Positions 7,648 to 16,338 of a stretch of 56,767 nucleotides of DNA are shown piece after piece; positions within the stretch are counted from its first letter, which is position 1; every line of letters starts with the position of its first letter. Source of the DNA: a virus; IMG/VR virus record IMGVR_UViG_3300008459_000056, positions 1 to 56,767 of that record. One strand, given 5' to 3'. Under the pieces are notes generated by a model. The model worked only from the letters and a program-made list of their open reading frames with translations, did not search any database and was not told where the DNA came from. The position numbers were made by a program, and so were the translations under genes.

Positions 7648-9252
7648 TTAGTAAGAATTTATCTTATTATTTGTCGAGAATTTACCTATTCTACTGACAC
7701 TATTTGTTGTAAATATATTATCTAAAATGCCAGAATAAACCTTTTTATTGGTTACCCGCCATATATAATTTTTATTTGCTTGTAAATTAGGGGGTAAGTT
7801 AACATAATAGTAACTTTCACCATCAACATAATTAACTGTTATACCAGTTGTAACACCTGTGATAAAGTTAGGGTCACTATCTTCTGTTACTTCAACTAAA
7901 AAATCACCATCTAACCTATCATTAACTATTGTTGGGCTAACATTCCACTCCAATAAACTACCATAAGTAACAGTATTATAATTACCTTCTAAACAACCAT
8001 CATTTGTATAAGCCGCATATAATCTATCACCAATAGATAAATTTATACCATCAAATATTAATCTATTTTCTATACTTAAACTTAAGTAGTAATCTAAACC
8101 ATATGTTAACTTAATACCGTTTAAAAATAAAGTCATGTTTTTTTCAACATCTTTAGATGGTTTGTATTCTAAATAATATTCAAATTTACCCTCCTCTATG
8201 TTGTAATATACTTTATCTGTTGTTGTTACAGCTGAAGTAACACCACTAGTCACAGCACTTAATATTTCGTATTGTTCCGAATAAACAATATTAAAATCTA
8301 AATCTGAAGTTAAATAACTAGAGGTTATAACATCTATCAATGGATCTAAGCCCTTAATTAAAACAAAAGTTGTATCACCACTGATTTTATAATTAGAACT
8401 ACTTAAAGTAATACCGTTAACAGTTACCAGTAGAGTGTTGTTTAAAGGCTTTTTACTAATAGTAAAAGTGTCACTGTATAATGGGTCTATGTTTAAAGTT
8501 TCATTAATAAAACTAACTTCTTCTGTTTTAAAAACATAACTTTGCCCACATTCATTTTTTACTATTTCTCTAGCGGATAATAATTTATTACAACATTTTG
8601 TTGAATAACAATCAAATGGTCCTAACCTAGGTTTTTCTGGGTCAACTAAAGTAACAAAAAACCAAGAACTATTTTCATCGTAAAAATTACCTAAATTGGG
8701 TTCTACATATTTAAAGCCTTTAGAAAGACAATTATTTTTTATAAAAGTATAATTAGTATTTAATATATACTCTTGGTCTTTTTTAAATAAAACATTTAAT
8801 TCTTTTGTATAGACAAAAGGGTTTAATGTTATAGCGCTAAAATCTGTTGAGGCACTATAAACCAAATTATTGGTGTATAGTTGTGGTATTGTATTTAGTG
8901 AACCAAACAAATTATCGGTATTTGGTGGTATAAATTCAGAAGTTCTTTCGTATATTTGATAATCGAAGGTACCTGTATAAGCCGTTAAAGTGTCTGTGTT
9001 ACCAGTAAAATTAACAGTAAAAAATAAATTATTATTAGTTATGTTAAAAACACCAATGGAAGTTTCTGTTAATCCCGTATTTAATTTAGTTAAATTAGTG
9101 TAATATCTAGGGCCTTCAAAAAGTTCAGTACAGATATTAAAATTTGTTTTAATATTATTAATAGGAAAAAGTCCATACTCTTTTTTAATATTTTCAATTA
9201 CAATTTCTTCAGAAAAAGTACTAGGTATTATATTTTTTTCACATATAGACAT
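7648..9252 (-). CDS. Tail structural protein with repeated beta modules and an FN3-like end
   Basis: A 534-aa protein. Two related segments in its second half (LLVTVNGITLSSSNYKISGD near residue 275, and MTLFLNGIKLTYGLDYYLS near 380) follow the pattern NG-x-x-L-x-x-x-x-Y-x-x-S, a beta module common in phage tail-fibre proteins. The C-terminal 90 residues (LLEWNVSP, DGDFLVEVTED, NKNYIWRVTNKK) look like a fibronectin type III domain. Cysteines cluster around residues 205-235 (CYSTKCCNKLLSA). It is probably part of the host-facing surface of the tail. No enzyme motif seen. Confidence 0.6.
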   Translation of the reverse strand: MSICEKNIIPSTFSEEIVIENIKKEYGLFPINNIKTNFNICTELFEGPRYYTNLTKLNTGLTETSIGVFNITNNNLFFTVNFTGNTDTLTAYTGTFDYQIYERTSEFIPPNTDNLFGSLNTIPQLYTNNLVYSASTDFSAITLNPFVYTKELNVLFKKDQEYILNTNYTFIKNNCLSKGFKYVEPNLGNFYDENSSWFFVTLVDPEKPRLGPFDCYSTKCCNKLLSAREIVKNECGQSYVFKTEEVSFINETLNIDPLYSDTFTISKKPLNNTLLVTVNGITLSSSNYKISGDTTFVLIKGLDPLIDVITSSYLTSDLDFNIVYSEQYEILSAVTSGVTSAVTTTDKVYYNIEEGKFEYYLEYKPSKDVEKNMTLFLNGIKLTYGLDYYLSLSIENRLIFDGINLSIGDRLYAAYTNDGCLEGNYNTVTYGSLLEWNVSPTIVNDRLDGDFLVEVTEDSDPNFITGVTTGITVNYVDGESYYYVNLPPNLQANKNYIWRVTNKKVYSGILDNIFTTNSVSRIGKFSTNNKINSY

Positions 9253-9265
9253 TTATATAAAATTT

Positions 9266-11212
9266 TTAACATTCATCATTTGGTGTTCTATTAGTATCAA
9301 ATTTAACAAAACTGGTTAGATTTATTCTATCTTGTATTATGTTTGTAGCTAACTGCTTTCTAATATAAATAGGGTAATTACCAAATAAATAATGGGCTGA
9401 ATTAACAAACGGGTAATCAACACCTATTTTGTCGTTACTACCCTCAAAAACACCAATATCCAATAAATCTCTCCAAGAAACAGTACCATCATTATTTATT
9501 TGTACATAATCTGGAAAAATTTCATCATCTTTATTATCTACGGTTTCAATCACATCTGAAAATTCCCTAATTTTTATTTTATGGTGTATTTTATATGTGT
9601 ACCCATCATAAAAATTATAAGTAACATTGTTTGGGTCAGGGTTTGTTGTATCATTAAAATAAACCTGCTTTGGAGCAAACCTACCTAAAGTTTCTGATAA
9701 AACAGTTTCATCTAAAAAAGCTCTATTATATTCAACAAAGTCACAATAATTATAAACATCATTTATTGTTTTATAGGTACCAGAAGTACCAGAAAAATTA
9801 AATTCTAAATCAGAATATGTTTCTAAATTAAATCCAGAAGTTGTTGTTAAATTAGTTGTTAACCTATTGTGGTCCATTATTTGTAAAGTTTCAGACCAAT
9901 TAAAATAACCATCATAACCATTAGCTACGGAACTAGATCTTTTTACTACTGTTAAAAATAAATCACTAATAGGTCTGCCTAAATTATCTCTTAACCCCGA
10001 AACATCTATGTCTTTATTAAAATGAAATAAAAAAACCTTATTTAAGGCATTGTCATTAAATATGTTGGTGGAAAAAGAAGCACGATAAACTTCATAGTCT
10101 TTTGGTTCGGTTATTATTTTAAATTGTCTAAAATAATATTCAGAAGGTACACCATCTAAATACTTATAAAGTAAACTATAGTTTATTAAATTTAAAGTAT
10201 TTCCTTGTGGTGTAAAATCATATTTTATAACAAAAGTATCTAATGTAGGCGTAGACACAACCTTATACAAATTATTTAATTTATCAATAACAACATTAGA
10301 AGTTGTTGTTCCCACCCTAACTTCAACAAAATCGTTAACTCTTAATGTATGTCCTTGACTAAAAATCTTAATATATTCTAATGTTGTACCCGTTTGTTGT
10401 CCATTAGCATCACATCTTTGTATTTGTGAAGTCGCTATTGAATTTGAAAAAGAAAAATCGTTTAGTGATGGTTCAAAAACCCTTTTGCCTGTTGCAAAAA
10501 ATGGTATCTGTATTGGTACATTTTGTGGTGCACCTGGAGGTCCAGAAACTGTTGTTGTTGGTGTTATGTATTCTGTTTCTAAAATTAATCCATAATCTTC
10601 ATTACCAGCCTCAAAATCTAATATTCTATGAAAACCCAAATAATTAACCGTATTAACACCGTCTGAAATAAAATTAGATGTTGGACTCATATATAAAAAC
10701 TCATCAGTGTTTTTTATACCGTGTTTTTGTGATGTTCTAACCAAAATGTTAACAGTACCAGTGGTATAATTGTATGGTAACAACTCTTTAATTTGAAAAC
10801 CTCTATTGGCCTCTGTTGTATTTTGTGGTTCTTCTCTACCTAATGTTATAATTTTTTTAGTGTCGTTAGAACTAAAGGGATAAGTTATTTGTAATAACCA
10901 AGTTCTAGGTAAAAAGGATTGATCTAATTCTTCTGGTGACCAAACATCATTGCCTAGTGGAACACTTGACCAAGTATCAATGATTGTATTATCTGTCACT
11001 ATCTCAATCTTACCGTTAATTCTGTATTTTAATATCTCATTTCTTTCAATATCTGTTTGTTGTATGGAATTAACTACATAAAGATAATCATCTGGTTCAG
11101 TTAAGCCTTTTTTAGAGTTTAATTCGATCGGTATAAAAGTTTGGCTATTTAAAGCCAAAGCATGTCTCTTTGATGGAGCGACGTATTTTATTTTATAATC
11201 AGAATTAGACAC
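9266..11212 (-). CDS. Tail/baseplate structural protein, unassigned
   Basis: A 648-aa beta-rich protein, rich in Asn, Thr, Tyr and Phe and poor in Cys, with no signal peptide, membrane helix or catalytic motif that I can recognise. A central segment around residues 260-340 (DANGQQTG, FSQGHTLRVNDFVEVRVG, VVSTPTLDTFVIKYDF) resembles the small beta-barrel repeats of virion proteins in environmental T4-type phages. Its start overlaps the end of the preceding gene by 8 bases. It belongs to the run of large structural genes that follow the baseplate wedge, and most likely is a baseplate-periphery or fibre-network protein. Confidence 0.6.
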   Translation of the reverse strand: MSNSDYKIKYVAPSKRHALALNSQTFIPIELNSKKGLTEPDDYLYVVNSIQQTDIERNEILKYRINGKIEIVTDNTIIDTWSSVPLGNDVWSPEELDQSFLPRTWLLQITYPFSSNDTKKIITLGREEPQNTTEANRGFQIKELLPYNYTTGTVNILVRTSQKHGIKNTDEFLYMSPTSNFISDGVNTVNYLGFHRILDFEAGNEDYGLILETEYITPTTTVSGPPGAPQNVPIQIPFFATGKRVFEPSLNDFSFSNSIATSQIQRCDANGQQTGTTLEYIKIFSQGHTLRVNDFVEVRVGTTTSNVVIDKLNNLYKVVSTPTLDTFVIKYDFTPQGNTLNLINYSLLYKYLDGVPSEYYFRQFKIITEPKDYEVYRASFSTNIFNDNALNKVFLFHFNKDIDVSGLRDNLGRPISDLFLTVVKRSSSVANGYDGYFNWSETLQIMDHNRLTTNLTTTSGFNLETYSDLEFNFSGTSGTYKTINDVYNYCDFVEYNRAFLDETVLSETLGRFAPKQVYFNDTTNPDPNNVTYNFYDGYTYKIHHKIKIREFSDVIETVDNKDDEIFPDYVQINNDGTVSWRDLLDIGVFEGSNDKIGVDYPFVNSAHYLFGNYPIYIRKQLATNIIQDRINLTSFVKFDTNRTPNDEC

Positions 11213-13253
11213 CTAAATTGTTTTTTAAATAAGTTAAAGCGTTATTATTTTTTTCTAAACCAAAAAAGAAAGCGTACCAACCTTTTTTTGATTTTTCACC
11301 ACCATTAGTACCAGTAGATTCTGTTATTAACTCGGTCACACCTTGTGTGGTTTCTTTATCTAATCTATTCGGAAAATTAGCAAAACCAGATGCATCAACA
11401 CCTAATGATGATGTTAATGGTATAAAATGATCTTTTAGATTAATATTTGAGGTAGCATTGTTTATAGTACCGTTATTATAAATACTTAAAAAAGCTGAGG
11501 TTGGGTCTAATGGTCCGTTGGGTTTAAAAATTTTTATTATTTCTGTTATATCTAAAGTATTTTTAACACCTAAATAATTATTGTAAACTAAAACTCCCCC
11601 ATTTGGTGGTGTTGGGGATGATAAAGCATCAAAAGAATTGGCTATTTTAACACACCATTCGTCACCTTCACATTTAAGTCTCATAAAATAAAGTGAACCG
11701 TAACAAATACCTTTAGCCAAAAAACCGTTTATTTTACCAAAACGATCTTCACCACCAACCTGATAAGTCACTGGATATCTAGTTCTATTAGTATTTCCAT
11801 TAAATCCTTGATTACCTGCTATAGCTATTCTTACATCATCATCACCAGTATCACTAGATGCACCATTAAAATTACCAGGTGTATAAATTAATTTTTTTCT
11901 ATTTTTTAAATCGTATTTGTATTTTGTTGTTGGTATTCTGTGATTAGCGTGACCAGAACAATCATTAGAAGGTCCGCAACTAGTATCTGTTATATTTTCA
12001 GTAAGACTATGAACATACACAGTATATCTACCACTAGTGGGTATTCCTTTATTTGGATCATTAGAGGGTATTGTATTACCCAATTCATCTGTTATCACGT
12101 TGTCTTCGTACATTGGTAAGGGGTATAAAACTTGTCCGTTTGTGAATTGTATACCAACTAAATCGTCTCCATTAGCCCCAAAAGCTAAGGCCTCCACACC
12201 AACACCTAATCTAACCATTTTACCTATTGCTCTAAAATTATCACTATTACCACCAAGAATATCATTACAACCCCTAGATATTCTAGCATCATCATAATTA
12301 GTAAAAGCCTCAAACATTAATATAGCTGAAGGAACTATTTTTTTAGTTAGTTTAAAATCTAACCTAGTTATACCAATTTCGCATTGTTCAGTATTACCCC
12401 AAAAAGGTACCACATCTACTGATAAGTTTTGTGTTTCTATTTGTGGTAGTTCATCTAAATTAGTACTACTCTTAAATTTATTACCGTCGAAAATGCTACT
12501 TGGGTATCCTAAGTTTATGTAGTCATCTACAGTTAAACTTGCAGCACCGGTATCACTTAAATCAACATCCATATGAACCGTTTTTGTACCAATAGGAACA
12601 CCAAATATCATATAATCACCAGATTCATTAGTTCTAGTTGTGTATTTATAATATTTATCATAAATTTCTAATAAAGTATCATTGTCTAAAATTTCAAATT
12701 TAGAAGGGAAAGTTCCTACCGGAACTGTTGGTCCATTACCTATTATTGTTCTTTTCCAAATAGAAAAATTACCAGTCCCAAAATTAGACGAGACTAATAT
12801 CCATGGGCCTGTATATGTACCTAAACTTGTAGCATAACTATTTGCGTAATAATCCTGTGGTTGTAATAATTGTCCGTTTGACCCGTTAGGTACCTTAATT
12901 GTTACTTGAAATTCTTTCCCTGTGTTAGGTAACAAATTATATCTAATACCAACATTATTAGTATCTAAAGGTGTTATATAAGGATATAGATTATTTATTA
13001 AAGGGTTTTCAGCGTCCTCATCCGATAATGGTATAAAAACAGATATTTTAGCATTTTCAACACCAAAACCGTCATTAGCTATTACTCTGCCAGCAACAAC
13101 ACCATAATTTGAACAAAAGTTTCTATAAGCTTCTTCTTGTGTTATTTTTAAGCTTAAAAAATCTAATGTATCAAATTCCTGTTCAATTTTTACTACTATG
13201 TTTTTACTTGACCCAGGTTCTGTACGTAATCTTATGCTTTTATTAGCTTTCAT
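11205..13253 (-). CDS. Virion structural protein with a carboxypeptidase-regulatory-like fold
   Basis: A 682-aa protein. The first third contains GVVAGRVIANDGFGVENAKI, the beginning of a carboxypeptidase-regulatory/SdrB-like beta sandwich, and about 160 residues later NESGDYMIFGVPIGTKTVHM, which reads as the end of the same fold, so the domain appears to hold a large insertion. These domains are non-catalytic and serve as spacers or binding modules in secreted and virion proteins. The rest is unassigned, with a Cys-bearing segment (DTSCGPSNDCSGH) after the middle. The start codon overlaps the preceding stop by one base (TAATG), and the end overlaps the next gene by 8 bases. Confidence 0.65.
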   Translation of the reverse strand: MKANKSIRLRTEPGSSKNIVVKIEQEFDTLDFLSLKITQEEAYRNFCSNYGVVAGRVIANDGFGVENAKISVFIPLSDEDAENPLINNLYPYITPLDTNNVGIRYNLLPNTGKEFQVTIKVPNGSNGQLLQPQDYYANSYATSLGTYTGPWILVSSNFGTGNFSIWKRTIIGNGPTVPVGTFPSKFEILDNDTLLEIYDKYYKYTTRTNESGDYMIFGVPIGTKTVHMDVDLSDTGAASLTVDDYINLGYPSSIFDGNKFKSSTNLDELPQIETQNLSVDVVPFWGNTEQCEIGITRLDFKLTKKIVPSAILMFEAFTNYDDARISRGCNDILGGNSDNFRAIGKMVRLGVGVEALAFGANGDDLVGIQFTNGQVLYPLPMYEDNVITDELGNTIPSNDPNKGIPTSGRYTVYVHSLTENITDTSCGPSNDCSGHANHRIPTTKYKYDLKNRKKLIYTPGNFNGASSDTGDDDVRIAIAGNQGFNGNTNRTRYPVTYQVGGEDRFGKINGFLAKGICYGSLYFMRLKCEGDEWCVKIANSFDALSSPTPPNGGVLVYNNYLGVKNTLDITEIIKIFKPNGPLDPTSAFLSIYNNGTINNATSNINLKDHFIPLTSSLGVDASGFANFPNRLDKETTQGVTELITESTGTNGGEKSKKGWYAFFFGLEKNNNALTYLKNNLGV

Positions 13254-13813
13254 TACTTTTCTAGGATATAGGTTTTTTGTGTAAATTTATTTTGGTATGC
13301 AATTTTACCTCTCCTAAGTAATGGTAATTCACCCCTTACTAAAGTCAATCTTTTTTCTTTTAAAACTGAATCATCTTTTTTTAAGAAAAAACCAATAAAA
13401 TTATTTAAGATGACAGGGCCATTATTTTTATTATCACTATAACCACCATCTTTTTTAGAAGTTACTTTTTCTTCAGATACTATTGTTTCAGATTCTAAAG
13501 TATTATTTTTATTTTTTAGTCCAGGTTTTAATTCACCATCTGTCTCTAATAAACCTAAATCAGATTTAGTGAATATGTTATCATACCCACACTCTTCTAT
13601 AGTGGGACAAATTTCTTCTTCTTTTGTACACCATTTTTCACCAGAAATAAATATTGTTGTAGACGGTATAAATTGTTCTATAAACCTAACCCAAAAGTTT
13701 TGGAAGTTCTTTTTATAGGCCAATAATTGTTGCAAGTCTAATTTTTTAGTACAATTATCGAAATTTGCTGGTACTGTAATTAACTGAGTTGTTCCAGAGG
13801 TACTTCCTGTCAT
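13253..13813 (-). CDS. Hypothetical tail-cluster protein
   Basis: A 186-aa protein without recognised family. The N-terminal half has an aromatic helix (NFQNFWVRFIEQFIPSTT) and a group of cysteines (KWCTKEEEICPTIEECGYD) that could form disulphides or bind metal. The C-terminal half is polar and lysine-rich and ends in short strands. It lies 6 bases after the SHAEG-repeat fibre gene and is coupled by TAATG to the next structural gene. Such a position fits a small connector or a fibre assembly factor, but this is a guess from context. Confidence 0.55.
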   Translation of the reverse strand: MTGSTSGTTQLITVPANFDNCTKKLDLQQLLAYKKNFQNFWVRFIEQFIPSTTIFISGEKWCTKEEEICPTIEECGYDNIFTKSDLGLLETDGELKPGLKNKNNTLESETIVSEEKVTSKKDGGYSDNKNNGPVILNNFIGFFLKKDDSVLKEKRLTLVRGELPLLRRGKIAYQNKFTQKTYILEK

Positions 13814-13819
13814 TTTTTA

Positions 13820-16300
13820 TTATCTTATTAAGTATAATGCAATATCTTCATTAATATCTTTCATTTTTATCCATCTAGTAGGGATTTGTTGATTTTTTAA
13901 AACTTTAATTTGGCCCATTAAACCAACAATATTCCATTCTGGTCTTTTAGCTCTAGGAACATAAGTAATATTTGGATCAAAATTTTGATTTAGTTTACGT
14001 CTTTGTCCTGTTACTGTTTTATAAATTGTTTCTCCACTAATATTAATATAGTCAAAATCTTCATAAGTGTAGTCTTCCATTACAAAATTACCCCACACAT
14101 CTTTTTCGTATTTACCAACCCATTCATCAGCAGTACCTTCATCGTTGTTTCCTACCACGGTTGGGTTAGAAGAAATGACACCGATAGCTTTATCTGAATC
14201 TTGGCAAACTTTTACTTTATCATTTTCTAATTCTACAACAGTACCATAAGGTATTTTTTCACCGTTTACAGATTCAAAATATTCAGCGTAGTCAGCACCA
14301 GTATTATAAGTAGCCCCAGCACCATAAACATTTCCTGCTGAATCAACTCTGAATGCATTTGACCTAGCAGTCGGCCCTGTACCATTACCTATAATAAAAT
14401 ATTGTAAAGTGTTACCAGTTGTATTCCATAAACCAGATACGTGTTGGTATACTTCATATGATACAGTACCAAAACCTTCAGCGTGAGAATAATTTGCTGA
14501 AGCTGTTGTTTGTCTACCTTCAGCGTGTGAACGACTACCAGAAGCTATTGTTACACCACCTTCAGCGTGTGAAAAATCACCTGTTACTACTGTAAGAAAA
14601 CCTTCAGTGTGAGAAGCTACACCTATAGCTGCTGTTTGAGAACCTTCAGCGTGGGAATAATTGCCTAATGCCGTTGTCCCATTACCTTCAGTATGTGAAT
14701 ATTGTCCCAAAGAAGTTGTAAACCCACCCTCAGCGTGAGACCAATTACCTAAAGCCTTTGTTGTATTACCCTCAGCGTGGGAGGTATCACCTGTTGCTGT
14801 TGTTTGAAAACCTTCAGTATGTGAACCTTTTGCTAAAGCTTTTGTTCCTTCACCTTCAGAGTGAGAATAATTTCCTGATGCGGTTGTTGTTACACCTTCA
14901 GCATGTGACCAAAGACCATTTGTTATTGAGTATAAACCTTCGGTATGAGAGTGATTAGCTATTGAAGTGGTACCTAATCCTTCAGCGTGAGAATATTGTC
15001 CAGTAGATGTTGTTAACTCACCTTCACTATGTGAATACTGACCTAAAGATGTTGTTGTAAAACCTTCTGAGTGTGAAAATGCTCCCAAACCTACTGTGTT
15101 GCTACCTTCAGAGTGAGAATAATTTCCTGAGGTTGTCGTAGTAAAACCTTCTGAATGTGAGTATTGTCCTGATGCGGTTGTTCCTCTACCTTCAGCGTGA
15201 GAACCAAAACTTAATGCCCTAGTGAATCTACCTTCAGCATGTGAATAATCACCTATTGTTGTGGTTTGATAACCTTCAGTGTGAGAATAAGCCCCTAAAG
15301 AGTATGTTATTCTACCTTCAGCGTGAGAACTACCCCCTGAAGAAACTGTAGATACCCCTTCAGCATGTCCATTTATAGATATCGTTAAAATACCTTCAGC
15401 GTGACCAGCAATAGCTGTTGTTGATTGTCCCTCAGCATGGCCACCAGAAACAGCTGTTGTTAAACTACCTTCAGCGTGACCAAGAATGGCGACAGTATAT
15501 TGGCCTTCAGCATGTGAAGCACTACCTATAGCGGTTGTACTTTTACCTTCAGCATGAGAACCACCTCCTGATGCGGTTGTTGTCTCACCTTCAGCGTGTG
15601 AATATAATCCCGATGCCGTTGTTGAAAGACCTTCAGTGTGAGAACCTTGTCCTGATGCTGTTGTATTAATACCTTCTGCGTGTGAACTAATTCCTATTGC
15701 TGTTGTTAACGCACCCTCTGTGTGAGAATACTCACCAAGTGCTGTAGTTAAAATACCTTCAGCGTGAGAACTTTGTCCTGATGCTGTTGTCCAAGTACCT
15801 TCTGAGTGAGAATAAGTACCAAAAGATGTTGTTCCACTACCTTCAGAGTGTGAATAGTTTCCAATAGAACTATTATTATCACCAAAAGATAGTGAAAGAG
15901 TACCTGACACAAAAGAACCATTTGATTGGGTACTATCCCAAACAGTAATTGGCGAACACCCGTGTAGGTTAGAAATATATAAATCAGTAATACAGGTTGC
16001 TGATGTGTTTCCTGTGAATGTTCCACCACCTCCTCCAGATAAAGAAGATAAATCTACCACAATTTGTGGTTCACCATTATTTCTATCTAATTCTAAATCA
16101 GTTCCATTTAATGTGGCTCCTGTTAAATATGTATCAGTACTAATCACAGTTCCACCAGTAAACAAAGGAGCTAATAAAGAGAGGGGTGATTTATAAGAAG
16201 AACCCGCTGGGTCTTGTGATATATCGTCAGTATTTACAATATGTATATAAGTGTTGTTTAATGTTACACCTGTTGCCGTACTTCTTTGAGTTAATTTCAT
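13820..16300 (-). CDS. Tail fibre/spike with 34 SHAEG repeats and Peptidase_G2 self-processing domain
   Basis: An 826-aa fibre protein in three parts. Residues 1-150 are a Gly/Thr-rich N terminus that probably attaches to the virion. Residues about 150-620 contain 34 copies of H-(A/S/T)-E-G, mostly spaced 14 residues apart (for example SHAEGILTTALG), with a stretch of shorter 12-13-residue units in the middle. This matches the YadA-head type of left-handed trimeric beta-roll. Residues 668-826 (GADYAEYFES, GTVVELENDKVKV, AIGVISSNPTVVGN, YVPRAKRPEWNIVGLMG) match the Peptidase_G2 intramolecular chaperone, a domain known from Bacillus phage appendages that helps trimers fold and then cuts itself off. 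The protein is thus likely a trimeric host-binding fibre. A TATAAATA and an ATATTTATAA overlap just upstream of the start. Confidence 0.85.
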   Translation of the reverse strand: MKLTQRSTATGVTLNNTYIHIVNTDDISQDPAGSSYKSPLSLLAPLFTGGTVISTDTYLTGATLNGTDLELDRNNGEPQIVVDLSSLSGGGGGTFTGNTSATCITDLYISNLHGCSPITVWDSTQSNGSFVSGTLSLSFGDNNSSIGNYSHSEGSGTTSFGTYSHSEGTWTTASGQSSHAEGILTTALGEYSHTEGALTTAIGISSHAEGINTTASGQGSHTEGLSTTASGLYSHAEGETTTASGGGSHAEGKSTTAIGSASHAEGQYTVAILGHAEGSLTTAVSGGHAEGQSTTAIAGHAEGILTISINGHAEGVSTVSSGGSSHAEGRITYSLGAYSHTEGYQTTTIGDYSHAEGRFTRALSFGSHAEGRGTTASGQYSHSEGFTTTTSGNYSHSEGSNTVGLGAFSHSEGFTTTSLGQYSHSEGELTTSTGQYSHAEGLGTTSIANHSHTEGLYSITNGLWSHAEGVTTTASGNYSHSEGEGTKALAKGSHTEGFQTTATGDTSHAEGNTTKALGNWSHAEGGFTTSLGQYSHTEGNGTTALGNYSHAEGSQTAAIGVASHTEGFLTVVTGDFSHAEGGVTIASGSRSHAEGRQTTASANYSHAEGFGTVSYEVYQHVSGLWNTTGNTLQYFIIGNGTGPTARSNAFRVDSAGNVYGAGATYNTGADYAEYFESVNGEKIPYGTVVELENDKVKVCQDSDKAIGVISSNPTVVGNNDEGTADEWVGKYEKDVWGNFVMEDYTYEDFDYINISGETIYKTVTGQRRKLNQNFDPNITYVPRAKRPEWNIVGLMGQIKVLKNQQIPTRWIKMKDINEDIALYLIR
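14474..15860 (-). repeat. Coding repeat array, about 42-base units (SHAEG repeats)
   Basis: Within the fibre gene, about 34 imperfect 42-base units encode G-x-x-SHAEG-x-x-T-x-A-x. The plus strand shows ccttcagcgtgagaa or close variants at each period. Units around 15360-15490 are shorter by 3 to 6 bases. Such arrays can lose or gain units by recombination, which would change fibre length. Confidence 0.9.
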
Positions 16301-16310
16301 TTTTTTTGTT

Positions 16311-16323
16311 TATTTATAAATAT
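16311..16323 (-). promoter_or_regulatory. Overlapping TATAAATA (T4 late-type) and ATATTTATAA elements
   Basis: On the coding strand 16318-16311 reads TATAAATA, the T4 late-promoter consensus, and 16323-16314 reads ATATTTATAA, the recurring element of this window. They end 10 and 13 bases before the ATG of the SHAEG fibre gene, in a 38-base gap. A promoter for strong late expression of the fibre is plausible. Confidence 0.5.
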
Positions 16324-16338
16324 TATTTTTTATTTATT

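Noticed and set aside
14474-15860. Regular 42-base repeats that could suggest a CRISPR array or non-coding repeat
   Set aside because: The units are continuous, in frame, without unique spacers, and encode the SHAEG beta-roll of the fibre gene.
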